Positions 1 to 6,174 of a DNA stretch of 27,605 nt are shown here, in pieces. Origin of the DNA: a virus; IMG/VR virus record IMGVR_UViG_3300025283_000003, positions 1 to 27,605 of that record; one strand, given 5' to 3'. A program made the position numbers and the translations under genes. The notes under the pieces are model-generated. The model searched no databases. It was not told the origin of the DNA and worked only from the letters and a program-made list of their open reading frames with translations. The first letter of the stretch is position 1. The number at the start of each line of letters is the position of its first letter.

Positions 1-15
1 TACGCATATGGGTAA

Positions 16-116
16 TTGACAGCTCGCGCATGTTCTTTTCATTGAATAGCAAATCGAAGATTTGCTTAGATAAATGTCGCCAATCGGAAACACCGAGACG
101 GCAGAAAGGAAGCACC
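16..116 (+). promoter_or_regulatory. Leader of first gene with two hairpins
   Basis: Non-coding leader before the gene at 117. Hairpin A at 48-66 has an 8-bp perfect stem closed by a GAA triloop (AGCAAATC-GAA-GATTTGCT). Hairpin B at 84-96 is TCGG-AAACA-CCGA. They are followed by a purine-rich ribosome binding site (GCAGAAAGGAAG). The same arrangement recurs before the gene at 348. A TTGACA at 16-21 resembles a -35 box, but no good -10 lies 16-18 bases downstream, so a promoter is only possible. The first bases of the window (TAC GCA TAT GGG TAA) may be the end of an upstream gene. Confidence 0.6.
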
Positions 117-281
117 ATGCCAAAAGGAATCACCAATCCCCAACGCAAGAACGGCAAGGCTTGGAAGAAGAAGCCAAAAGTCCAACGCAAGACAGGCAAG
201 ACAATCGGAGGCTACTCGCTACTCAAACTCGTAAAGCGAGCAGACAAACGCGCACCATTCACAGGTAACGCAATCAGATAG
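117..281 (+). CDS. Small basic protein, unknown
   Basis: Encodes a 54-residue lysine/arginine-rich protein (starts MPKGITNPQRKNGKAW) of unknown function. The frame is open to an ATG at 30, but the ATG at 117 follows a clear purine-rich ribosome binding site (AGAAAGGA) and is chosen. The charge suggests nucleic-acid binding, but no named domain is recognised. It is the first gene of the rightward block and sits behind a two-hairpin leader that is repeated before the next gene. Confidence 0.6.
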   Translation: MPKGITNPQRKNGKAWKKKPKVQRKTGKTIGGYSLLKLVKRADKRAPFTGNAIR

Positions 282-347
282 CACATCGAAGATGTGCTTA
301 AAAGATAGACCGCTAGTCGGAGATACCGACGGCAGAAGGGAAACACC
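280..347 (+). promoter_or_regulatory. Duplicated two-hairpin leader before gene at 348
   Basis: A second copy of the leader module. Hairpin A at 280-298 (AGCACATC-GAA-GATGTGCT) keeps the 8-bp stem and GAA loop of the hairpin at 48-66, with a paired change (A to C and T to G) that preserves pairing. Hairpin B at 316-330 is GTCGG-AGATA-CCGAC. Bases 328-350 match 97-119 at 21 of 23 positions. Distance from hairpin A to the ATG is 68 bases here and 69 in the first copy. No U-tract follows, so this is not a standard terminator; RNA processing, stability or translational control is more likely. Confidence 0.65.
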
Positions 348-596
348 ATGAGAAAAGTAGCAACCCAAACCCTCAGCGCCACAGTCAAGAACGGCGTTGT
401 TCATGTAAGCAAGGCGGATGACAAGCGAGTATTCGCGAAAGTCCGTATCACCACCAACACCGCCAAATCTTCAAAGAAGATTCAGGCAATCCTTGACTCG
501 TTCAAGGCATACCCCAACTTCGTAACACTCTTAGGCGAGATTCAGAAAGTCGAGCCAAAGGCTTACCTCACACTTAAGGGAGGCGTATCAGCATGA
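348..596 (+). CDS. Hypothetical phage protein (82 aa)
   Basis: Encodes an 82-residue basic protein (starts MRKVATQTLSATVKNG) with an alternating pattern that suggests a small alpha/beta fold. No family is recognised. A strong ribosome binding site (AGAAGGGAA) precedes the ATG. The stop overlaps the start of the next gene (ATGA at 593-596), suggesting translational coupling. Its leader is a near copy of the one before the gene at 117. Confidence 0.7.
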   Translation: MRKVATQTLSATVKNGVVHVSKADDKRVFAKVRITTNTAKSSKKIQAILDSFKAYPNFVTLLGEIQKVEPKAYLTLKGGVSA

Positions 597-787
597 GTGA
601 GGACACCACACTCTCCATCATAATGCTTTGCCTATTGGCAATGACATTCATAACTGGAGCCCTTATGGGCTCATTACGTCGCGACACCGAGTGGCGCAGG
701 TTCTTAGCAGAACAGAGTTCTGCTGATGATACTCATTGGGACACGACAATTCGTGAAACCGAGTCGAAATCCATATGGAACGACTAG
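593..787 (+). CDS. Small single-pass membrane protein
   Basis: Encodes 64 residues with one hydrophobic segment at about residues 7-27 (LSIIMLCLLAMTFITGALMG), followed by arginines and a polar acidic tail. This suggests an N-out/C-in inner membrane protein. Function is unknown. It overlaps the previous gene by ATGA and the next by 13 bases. A perfect 8-bp hairpin lies in the coding sequence at 706-724. Confidence 0.6.
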   Translation: MSEDTTLSIIMLCLLAMTFITGALMGSLRRDTEWRRFLAEQSSADDTHWDTTIRETESKSIWND

Positions 788-861
788 ACCAAGCAACGAC
801 AGAGGCAGTCATCACCTGCGGTGACTGCCTGCGTCCCGAATGTAAAGGATGTGAATACTGA
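775..861 (+). CDS. Micro-protein with CxxC pairs
   Basis: A 28-codon frame beginning MERLDQATTEAVITCGDC. It contains two CxxC pairs (CGDC and, after CLRPE, CKGC), a likely four-cysteine zinc site. It overlaps the preceding gene by 13 bases and its stop overlaps the next start as TGATG. No strong ribosome binding site is visible, so translation may be coupled. The function is unknown, and a chance frame cannot be excluded at this size. The packed overlaps and the cysteine spacing favour a real gene. Confidence 0.5.
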   Translation: MERLDQATTEAVITCGDCLRPECKGCEY

Positions 862-1013
862 TGATGGGTTATACAACCGACGACATTGACAAGTTCCAAG
901 GAACTTTAATGAATGTCTACGCCAGTGGCGTATGTAATAGCAAGCAAGCCGAAGTCCTAAAAGAAATCAAAGATTTCTTTGATGGGCTACTAGTGGAAGG
1001 AAGAATCCAATGA
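861..1013 (+). CDS. Hypothetical 50-aa protein
   Basis: A 50-residue frame (starts MMGYTTDDIDKFQGTL) linked at both ends: its start overlaps the previous stop (861) and its stop overlaps the next start (ATGA at 1010-1013). The sequence looks mainly helical, with an amphipathic C-terminal half. No family is recognised. A perfect 9-bp hairpin with an AAA loop lies inside it at 960-980. A second ATG at 864 is an equally possible start. Confidence 0.55.
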   Translation: MMGYTTDDIDKFQGTLMNVYASGVCNSKQAEVLKEIKDFFDGLLVEGRIQ

Positions 1014-1309
1014 GCAATTTTGACGCAAATGATTTCGCACATGACTGGCTATTGGTCATTGAAAATGACCATGAGTCATGGACACGTCTCGTAGATGATG
1101 TCAAGTCTATGGACTGTGACCGAATCGCAGTGACCACGTATCTCCGCGAAGAGTGGGATGTGCTGGTCGACCAAATGGCAAGCGCTGTCGAAGACAAGGT
1201 GTCAGATGTAGGCGCTTTACTGCTACGCCAGATGTTATTAACTGGCGACTATCCATTCCATCTCATTGCTAATCATGTGATTAGCAATATCAAAGAAACG
1301 GAGGTATAA
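1010..1309 (+). CDS. Hypothetical acidic protein (99 aa)
   Basis: Encodes a 99-residue acidic, probably helical protein (starts MSNFDANDFAHDWLLV) with no recognised domain. The start is fixed by the ATGA overlap with the previous gene and a GGAAGGA upstream. The coding sequence carries two remarkable inverted repeats: a nested hairpin at 1040-1080 (outer 7 bp, inner 8 bp with a GAA loop) and an 11-bp perfect inverted repeat at 1265-1288 near the 3' end. Confidence 0.65.
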   Translation: MSNFDANDFAHDWLLVIENDHESWTRLVDDVKSMDCDRIAVTTYLREEWDVLVDQMASAVEDKVSDVGALLLRQMLLTGDYPFHLIANHVISNIKETEV

Positions 1310-1311
1310 AC

Positions 1312-1659
1312 ATGGGAGCAAGGGTGAATTTCGTGTTCACACAGTTTGAGAACTCACCAAAGGTGGTGCTGTATTCACACTGGGGCGAGACCACATGGGA
1401 GTATGACCTGGCTTGTGCTCTGTCTGTAGCAGAGCCACGTTGGGACGACCCTACTTATGGAACTCGTATCGTCATCTCCAATTTAATTGGAGAACAATGG
1501 AAGTCAGAGACTGGCTTCGGTATCTACGCAACCACAGACATGACAGATGCCTGGGACTTGTGCGTAGAGATTGACTTTGTCAATAAGACTGTTGACAGAG
1601 TTCCTTTTAATACATTCACAAAATATCAAATAGCGAAAGGAGAATACCAAAATGCCTAA
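1312..1659 (+). CDS. Hypothetical protein (115 aa)
   Basis: Encodes 115 residues, rich in aromatic residues and beta-prone (starts MGARVNFVFTQFENSP; contains SHWGETTWEYDLACAL). It resembles small conserved phage proteins of unknown function. The ribosome binding site is GGAGG ending 8 bases before the ATG. It overlaps the next gene by 8 bases. An 8-bp hairpin lies at 1475-1493. Confidence 0.7.
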   Translation: MGARVNFVFTQFENSPKVVLYSHWGETTWEYDLACALSVAEPRWDDPTYGTRIVISNLIGEQWKSETGFGIYATTDMTDAWDLCVEIDFVNKTVDRVPFNTFTKYQIAKGEYQNA

Positions 1660-1870
1660 GTATCTCGTATGGCAAAAGCGCGAGTTCATGTTCTACCAGG
1701 AGGTAGAAGCACCAAGCAAGAAGCAAGCAGTCGAGCTCGCGCTAGAGCAAGGTGACTGGGAACAAGACCAGAACTATGCCGAAATGTTCTACGAAGTAGA
1801 ACCAATACCAAATGAACTACAACCTGAGGTCGATGACCTCATCAAATCAAAGGAGGAAAGCAATGCCTAA
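1652..1870 (+). CDS. Hypothetical acidic protein (72 aa)
   Basis: Encodes 72 residues (starts MPKYLVWQKREFMFYQ) with strong acidic character and a beta-beta-alpha pattern in the first half. This is like small phage proteins that pair a beta strand with an A-x-E-x-A helix (SKKQAVELALEQ). Function is unknown. The ribosome binding site AAAGGAG lies 8-9 bases before the start. It overlaps both neighbours by 8 bases. Confidence 0.65.
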   Translation: MPKYLVWQKREFMFYQEVEAPSKKQAVELALEQGDWEQDQNYAEMFYEVEPIPNELQPEVDDLIKSKEESNA

Positions 1871-2444
1871 TTGGGTAATGAACACGCTGTCTATCACTGG
1901 CACACCAGAGGTGATAGCACAGATGAAGGCGCAGTTATCTGCGCCATACGAAGTCAGTCACTACGACTGGCGTAGTGAAGAGATGGAAATTGTAAAGGTT
2001 GAACAACCTTTTAGTTTCTGGAACATCATCAAGCCAACAGACTTAGAGGCTTACTATGATGCGAAGGACAAGCCACAAACAGGAGCAGACCACTGGTATT
2101 CCTGGAACATCCGCAACTGGGGGACTAAGTGGGATGTCCGCGAAGTCCAAGCCAGCGAGTCACCCGAATCTTTAGGATTCGGATTCGATACCGCATGGGC
2201 TCCGCCAACCGAGGCAATCGACAAACTTGCTGAGCAATACCCAACCGCATCCATCGAGCTCGCATATACGGAAGAGCAAGGATGGGGTGGGGCTATTGAA
2301 TGGGAAGATGGAACTGGTTGCGAAACCGATTCATATGAATATAAATGCTGGAACTGCGACGAGAAGTTTCAGTCATACGAAGAGGCAGAGTTCGACGAAG
2401 AGTCGGGCGAACATCTATGTAAGGAGGAAACACATGGGAAGTAA
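1863..2444 (+). CDS. YubB/Api92-like ferredoxin-fold protein
   Basis: Encodes 193 residues. The N-terminus (MPNWVMNTLSITG), the SFWNII block and the W/G-rich centre (WNIRNWGTKWD, then GFGFDTAWAPP) match the YubB/Api92-like family (DUF1281) with a ferredoxin-like fold, found on phages and plasmids. Its molecular role is unknown. The C-terminus adds CWNCDEKF and a later cysteine, possibly a zinc site. The ATG at 1863 after AAAGGAGGAAAG is preferred to the upstream in-frame ATG at 1812. Several 7-8 bp hairpins lie in the first 150 bases. It overlaps the next gene by 11 bases. Confidence 0.75.
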   Translation: MPNWVMNTLSITGTPEVIAQMKAQLSAPYEVSHYDWRSEEMEIVKVEQPFSFWNIIKPTDLEAYYDAKDKPQTGADHWYSWNIRNWGTKWDVREVQASESPESLGFGFDTAWAPPTEAIDKLAEQYPTASIELAYTEEQGWGGAIEWEDGTGCETDSYEYKCWNCDEKFQSYEEAEFDEESGEHLCKEETHGK

Positions 2445-2691
2445 CACATCGAAAGACCTAGCAGAGAATGTCATTGACATTCGCACATCAATCGCAATCC
2501 AGTTGCGAGGTAATCATTATCCGCCAGTCCCATTGTCCATGGTCGAGCCATGTATAGAAGCCATCTATGCCTGCTCGGACGAGGACTACGACAAACAGAT
2601 AACACTCCCAGAGGGAGTGACATGGAAAGGCAAGACGACTGCGCCAGCATGGGCGATAGTCGAAGGACATCACCTAGAGCCTTGGCTGTAG
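2434..2691 (+). CDS. Conserved phage protein (85 aa)
   Basis: Encodes 85 residues (starts MGSNTSKDLAENVID). The block GNHYPPVPLSMVEPCIEA and the ending APAWAIVEGHHLEPWL look like a conserved actinophage protein of unknown function. A perfect Shine-Dalgarno (AAGGAGG) lies 6 bases before the ATG at 2434, so the longer upstream frame is not used. Perfect 7-bp hairpins occur at 2466-2482 and 2603-2619. Confidence 0.7.
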   Translation: MGSNTSKDLAENVIDIRTSIAIQLRGNHYPPVPLSMVEPCIEAIYACSDEDYDKQITLPEGVTWKGKTTAPAWAIVEGHHLEPWL

Positions 2692-2763
2692 CGCGTGTTC
2701 TTTTAGCACATCTTTAGATGTGCTGATAAATAGCAACGGCAAAACTCAACGAAAGGAGCAGTC
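2691..2763 (+). promoter_or_regulatory. Hairpin leader before Gp88-like gene
   Basis: Non-coding leader with a 9-bp perfect hairpin at 2705-2724 (AGCACATCT-TT-AGATGTGCT). The left arm starts with the same eight bases as the hairpin at 280-298. The upstream bases (GCGCGTGTTCTTTT) resemble those before the hairpin at 48 (CGCGCATGTTCTTTT). The ribosome binding site AAAGGAG lies close to the ATG at 2764. There is no U-tract, so a terminator is unlikely. It is a third, more divergent copy of the leader element. Confidence 0.5.
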
Positions 2764-3471
2764 ATGCCGAAACTCAAGCGGTCACATGACCGCAAGGTAA
2801 CCAACCTAGCAACGCCGAATGGCAAGCGGTCAGCAATCGCTAACACATTCGGTCTGCCTAGTGGCAAGCAATACTCATGCCCCTATGCCACCAGTATCTG
2901 CGAAAAGATTTGCTACGCAGGGAAACTGGAGAAGATGTATACCTCGGTTCGTGAAGTGTTACTTCACAACTGGAATGCCCTACGTGATGCCGATAGGTAT
3001 GACATGTGGGCAATGCTCGACACCATGATTCTGGATTTCAAATCAGAATGCGACACCAAAGGTGTCGAGAAACTATTCCGTATCCATTGGGATGGCGACT
3101 TCTTCAACGACCAATACACATGGGCGTGGAAGGTAGTCATCGAGAACCATCCCGACATACAGTTCTGGGTGTACACACGTAACCCAGACGCAGCTCGTGC
3201 GTTACGAGATATTCCCAATCTCTCGCTGTATTACTCTGCAGATGCAGAGAACTGGGAGTTCGCACCGCAAGGTGTGAAGATTGCCTACCTCGCTGACACT
3301 TTCAGTGATGGTAAGCGAATCATACTAGCAATGACAGGTAAAGCGGGAGCCTCATGTCCCGAACAACTCAAGCGCATCCCACTCATCTCCGAAAAGGGTG
3401 GAGCCTGTGCGGTATGCCGTCTCTGTGTAGATGGTAAGTCCGACATTCGATTCAGTATCACCAAACGATAG
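2764..3471 (+). CDS. Gp88-family cysteine-rich protein
   Basis: Encodes 235 residues resembling the phage 'gene product 88' family, whose function is unknown. Three cysteines near the N-terminus (C39, C46, C50, in CPYATSICEKICYAG) and four near the C-terminus (C198, then C215, C218, C221 in CAVCRLC) suggest metal or Fe-S sites. The middle (FRIHWDGDFFN, then FWVYTRN) has a barrel-like rhythm seen in radical-SAM-like phage proteins; that link is an inference. The ribosome binding site AAAGGAG precedes the ATG. Several perfect hairpins lie in the gene (2951-2967, 3051-3067, 3234-3249). Confidence 0.7.
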   Translation: MPKLKRSHDRKVTNLATPNGKRSAIANTFGLPSGKQYSCPYATSICEKICYAGKLEKMYTSVREVLLHNWNALRDADRYDMWAMLDTMILDFKSECDTKGVEKLFRIHWDGDFFNDQYTWAWKVVIENHPDIQFWVYTRNPDAARALRDIPNLSLYYSADAENWEFAPQGVKIAYLADTFSDGKRIILAMTGKAGASCPEQLKRIPLISEKGGACAVCRLCVDGKSDIRFSITKR

Positions 3472-3481
3472 GAGCAAACAT

Positions 3482-3943
3482 ATGGAAACAGAAACAGTAA
3501 CAGGAACAGAGTCACCCAAATTATTGGTTGACGAAATCAAGGAACAGATAGCAACACTCGAAGCACAGGTCAGCACCCTGCGTGACACGCTAACTCGTGA
3601 ACGTGGCAACGTTCGCACGTTATACACAAACATCAACGACGAGATTCAATCCAACGAGTTGGATGAGAACTCAACGCTCACCTATGGTGAGCTAAGCGAG
3701 CACCTAGAGAATGTCTTCGGCAACGCACTCTCATTCCTCAAAGAGTATGAGACACATATCGAGGTCAAGGTCAACGTGGTCGCTAAGTTCTGGGCTACGG
3801 ATGACGCGTCAGCACGTGAAGTCGCAGAGTCAATCGAACTCAATATCGACGAAGATAACGTCGACTGGAGTGGTGATGGTCAAGATGAAATCACCGAGGT
3901 ATATGTAGACGACACTCGCATCCGCAGTGTTGAAGAGCAATAG
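3482..3943 (+). CDS. Acidic coiled-coil protein, unknown
   Basis: Encodes 153 residues. Residues about 13-50 form a likely coiled coil (VDEIKEQIATLEAQVSTLRD). The rest is acidic, with a possible small alpha/beta domain (VEVK...VVAKFWATDDASA). No family is assigned. The ATG at 3482 follows GGAG just after the previous stop; an upstream in-frame ATG at 3431 lies inside the previous gene and is rejected. Confidence 0.65.
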   Translation: METETVTGTESPKLLVDEIKEQIATLEAQVSTLRDTLTRERGNVRTLYTNINDEIQSNELDENSTLTYGELSEHLENVFGNALSFLKEYETHIEVKVNVVAKFWATDDASAREVAESIELNIDEDNVDWSGDGQDEITEVYVDDTRIRSVEEQ

Positions 3944-3954
3944 AAAGGAAGCAC

Positions 3955-4272
3955 ATGGCTGAATACTCAGAAGAGCAACTACGCAGAAAGAGTCACTTAG
4001 AAAATGGTGGCACTATTGCTAACTATGACCGCTCAATCAAGAGCACACCGAGACGAGGTGACCGCGTCGCAAACGGCGCGGTCATACTCGATATCAAGAA
4101 GACTGTAGGCGATGGATGGATTGTCCTCTGCCTATGGTCAGATGAATCACCTCATCACCCATTCATTACATGGTGGGCGTACTGGTCTGAGACAGGCGAG
4201 CTACGTACCAGCATGGGTCATTACTATGACCAACTCTCTCAGGCGATTGTTGACTTTGACAATCGTTCGTGA
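3955..4272 (+). CDS. Hypothetical protein (105 aa)
   Basis: Encodes 105 residues (starts MAEYSEEQLRRKSHLE) with a beta-rich, tryptophan-rich second half (GWIVLCLWSDESPHHP, then ITWWAYWSETGE). No family is recognised. The ribosome binding site AAAGGAAG lies just before the ATG. It is followed by a 40-base gap with a small hairpin (GAGAT-ACT-ATCTC at about 4271-4283). Confidence 0.65.
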   Translation: MAEYSEEQLRRKSHLENGGTIANYDRSIKSTPRRGDRVANGAVILDIKKTVGDGWIVLCLWSDESPHHPFITWWAYWSETGELRTSMGHYYDQLSQAIVDFDNRS

Positions 4273-4312
4273 GATACTATCTCCCACACAACCACTAACG
4301 AAAGGAAACATA

Positions 4313-5275
4313 ATGACACGCAGAACGTCAGCAAGTATTGCTGGCTCAGCAGTAACCGCAACATCCGCACAAGACGCAGCACAACAGGCTGGTCTTGACT
4401 GGCACGTATCACTCGCAGAACTGGAGGCTGTCTCCGTCAGCGATGATGGGGTTTCACGACTCCCTGTTCCAGACCGATTCGCCACCGTCCGTACCAACAA
4501 AGATGGTACGGAATCAGCACTCGGTGTTATCGGTACACGTTACAAGGTGTTCCAGAATGGAGAGATGTTCTCCGCACTGGACTCACTGGTCGATTCAGGC
4601 GAGGCAAGGTATGCCAACGCAGGTGAACTGCGTGGCGGTGCTCAAGTCTGGATGCTCTTGGAGTTACCAAGAGAGGTCAAGATAAAGGGTGACCCACATG
4701 CAGCGTACCTGCTAGCTCGTACCTCACATGATGGTTCATGCTCACTCGGCGTTACGCCAGTGGTCAACCGTCTCTTCTGCTCCAACCAAATCAGTGGCAT
4801 CTTCCGTAAGGATTGCAAGTATTCCTTGCACCACACAACCAACTCTCGACTTAACGTCGAGCAGATGCGGAACATGCTCAACGTAATCTATACAGGTATA
4901 GAGACATACGAAACCATCGCCGACAAGTTACTCAACGAATCGGTAAACGATTGGCAAGTAGAAGGGTTCTTCCGCAGGATGTGGACGTTACCGTCTACCA
5001 TCGAGCAGACTCCGTACAACAAACTCACCACTGGTGAGCGACGTACATACAACAGGGTGATGGACTCACGTCAAACTGCGTTCAACATCTACAAGCATGG
5101 CAGTACACAGGAGAACATCCGAGGTACTAAGTTCGGTGCGTTCCAAGCAATCGTCGAGTATCTCGACTGGAACTCACACAAGTCAGAGGTTACTCGTGCA
5201 GAGCGAGTCATCTCAGGTAAGTACGATAAACTCAAGAGCAAAGCTCTTGATGTAGTCCAACTAATAGGGAGGTAG
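4313..5275 (+). CDS. DUF932 phage/plasmid-like protein
   Basis: Encodes 320 residues matching the DUF932 family (phage/plasmid-like protein, TIGR03299 type): the block LGVIGTRYKVFQNGEMF, then LARTSHDGSCSLGVTPVVNRLFCSNQ, and a helical C-terminal half. The biochemical function is unknown; relatives sit in early regions of phages and on plasmids. The ATG at 4313 follows AAAGGAAAC; the frame is open further upstream but lacks a ribosome binding site there. It is the largest gene of the early block. Hairpins occur at 4490-4510 and 5232-5250. Confidence 0.8.
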   Translation: MTRRTSASIAGSAVTATSAQDAAQQAGLDWHVSLAELEAVSVSDDGVSRLPVPDRFATVRTNKDGTESALGVIGTRYKVFQNGEMFSALDSLVDSGEARYANAGELRGGAQVWMLLELPREVKIKGDPHAAYLLARTSHDGSCSLGVTPVVNRLFCSNQISGIFRKDCKYSLHHTTNSRLNVEQMRNMLNVIYTGIETYETIADKLLNESVNDWQVEGFFRRMWTLPSTIEQTPYNKLTTGERRTYNRVMDSRQTAFNIYKHGSTQENIRGTKFGAFQAIVEYLDWNSHKSEVTRAERVISGKYDKLKSKALDVVQLIGR

Positions 5276-5276
5276 T

Positions 5277-5510
5277 ATGACCAACCCGCTAGAGAAATAC
5301 CTAACCAAACACAAGCATGTATCTGTGCCACTCACTCCACGAGTGGCGCAGTACTTACTAAAAGCGCTCGACTACCTGCACATCTACTCAGTCAAGCACA
5401 ATGAACCTGCTCTTGTAGAGCAGCCATTGCACAGCGAAGTTGAGGAGATGGTGGTCGATGTGATTGCATCCGCTCCAGAGGAGGATGATGATGGGAAAAC
5501 TACGCAATAA
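5277..5510 (+). CDS. Hypothetical protein (77 aa)
   Basis: Encodes 77 residues (starts MTNPLEKYLTKHKHVS), helical, with an acidic C-terminus. It starts one base after the DUF932 stop, with the ribosome binding site GGGAGG inside that gene's end. It overlaps the next gene by 20 bases. Perfect 7-bp hairpins lie at 5327-5347 and 5407-5423. Function is unknown. Confidence 0.6.
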   Translation: MTNPLEKYLTKHKHVSVPLTPRVAQYLLKALDYLHIYSVKHNEPALVEQPLHSEVEEMVVDVIASAPEEDDDGKTTQ

Positions 5511-5721
5511 TCAAACACTAGAAACCAACCCAGCCACGCTCGCGGTGCAACCGAGAGCAGGCTGGTCTTGGTACTGCGGTTACCATGACACTGCTGGCTC
5601 AGGCGATGACAAGAGTGAGGTGCAGTTCATGGCAGGAGCACATATGCATTACCATCAGATAGATGGTGACGTGTGTGAACTTTACTATCGTAAACACAAA
5701 ATAAAAAAGGAGGTAAGTTAG
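5491..5721 (+). CDS. Hypothetical protein (76 aa)
   Basis: Encodes 76 residues rich in His, Tyr and Trp (contains GWSWYCGYHDTAGSG and AGAHMHYHQIDGD). Three ATGs in a row begin at 5485; the one at 5491 is best spaced from the AGAGGAGG just upstream. The two cysteines and several histidines could bind a metal, but no family is recognised. It ends one base before the next start. Confidence 0.6.
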   Translation: MGKLRNNQTLETNPATLAVQPRAGWSWYCGYHDTAGSGDDKSEVQFMAGAHMHYHQIDGDVCELYYRKHKIKKEVS

Positions 5722-5722
5722 T

Positions 5723-5857
5723 ATGGTTATCTATCTGGCTAGCGTAATTCTTATCTGCCCTTTCTGTAGGGCAGAGATTGAAAGACCTACAGAGAAGGAA
5801 GCAGAAGAGGCACTGGCTCAACACAAACAATACGTTAAGTGTGAGGCAGGATACTGA
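5723..5857 (+). CDS. Micro zinc-finger-like protein (44 aa)
   Basis: A 44-residue frame starting MVIYLASVILICPFCRAEIE. It holds CPFC and, 19 residues later, H-x5-C (HKQYVKC), a plausible CCHC zinc site. A perfect ribosome binding site (AAGGAGG) precedes it, and its stop overlaps the next ATG (TGATG at 5855-5859), which strongly supports translation. An 8-bp hairpin (5754-5775) spans the CPFC codons. Function is unknown; a small regulator or host-takeover protein is possible. Confidence 0.65.
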   Translation: MVIYLASVILICPFCRAEIERPTEKEAEEALAQHKQYVKCEAGY

Positions 5858-6174
5858 TGCCACGTCTACGACCAACTGAAATCAAGTTAGTATCTAACTT
5901 ACTTGACCCTGATAACACTAACTCCGAAAGTGCTACGGAACTTGCGGAAGAAATCATCGAGGCTCTTGATGAATCAAGAGGCAAGCGTGATTCTTACGTG
6001 CTCGTAGCACAGCTAGCGTCATGGGCTCCAGTCCAAGCGTTCGGCGGGTTTGGTACTAAGTTACAGGCAGAGAAATTCGTATCTAATCTTGCCTCCCCTG
6101 ATGGGGGAGGCAAGGCTACGGTCTGCCGTCTGGAACTACCCGAAAATTTTTTACAACGGATAGGAGGTAAGTGA
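5857..6174 (+). CDS. Hypothetical protein (105 aa)
   Basis: Encodes 105 residues (starts MPRLRPTEIKLVSNLL): a helical N-terminal half and a C-terminal half with ASWAPVQAFGGFGTKLQAEK. This resembles small phage proteins of unknown function. The start overlaps the previous stop. The coding sequence contains an 8-bp hairpin (5963-5980) and an 11-bp GC-rich hairpin (6088-6114) encoding ASPDGGG. Confidence 0.65.
   Translation: MPRLRPTEIKLVSNLLDPDNTNSESATELAEEIIEALDESRGKRDSYVLVAQLASWAPVQAFGGFGTKLQAEKFVSNLASPDGGGKATVCRLELPENFLQRIGGK

Larger units (their letters stand above)
706..6114. other. Dense perfect hairpins within early coding genes
   Basis: Perfect inverted repeats with stems of 7-11 bp and loops of 1-7 bases lie throughout the early genes: 706-724, 960-980, 1053-1071, 1265-1288, 1475-1493, 1825-1841, 1928-1945, 1958-1978, 1994-2011, 2466-2482, 2603-2619, 2951-2967, 3051-3067, 3234-3249, 4490-4510, 5232-5250, 5327-5347, 5407-5423, 5754-5775, 5884-5900, 5963-5980 and 6088-6114. 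Several use GAA, AAA or AGA triloops. Most lie inside coding frames. Confidence 0.7.

Noticed and set aside
16-49. Sigma-70 promoter before the first gene
   Set aside because: TTGACA is present at 16-21, but no acceptable -10 box lies at the right spacing; not called as a promoter.
4201-4500. Minus-strand open frames within the rightward early block (e.g. 219-404, 663-899, 4201-4500)
   Set aside because: They lie opposite well-supported coupled genes, lack ribosome binding sites and show no recognisable domains.
6091-6114. Rho-independent terminator inside the gene at 5857
   Set aside because: The stem is strong but is followed by GCTACGGTC, not a U-tract, and the gene continues with good coding sense.
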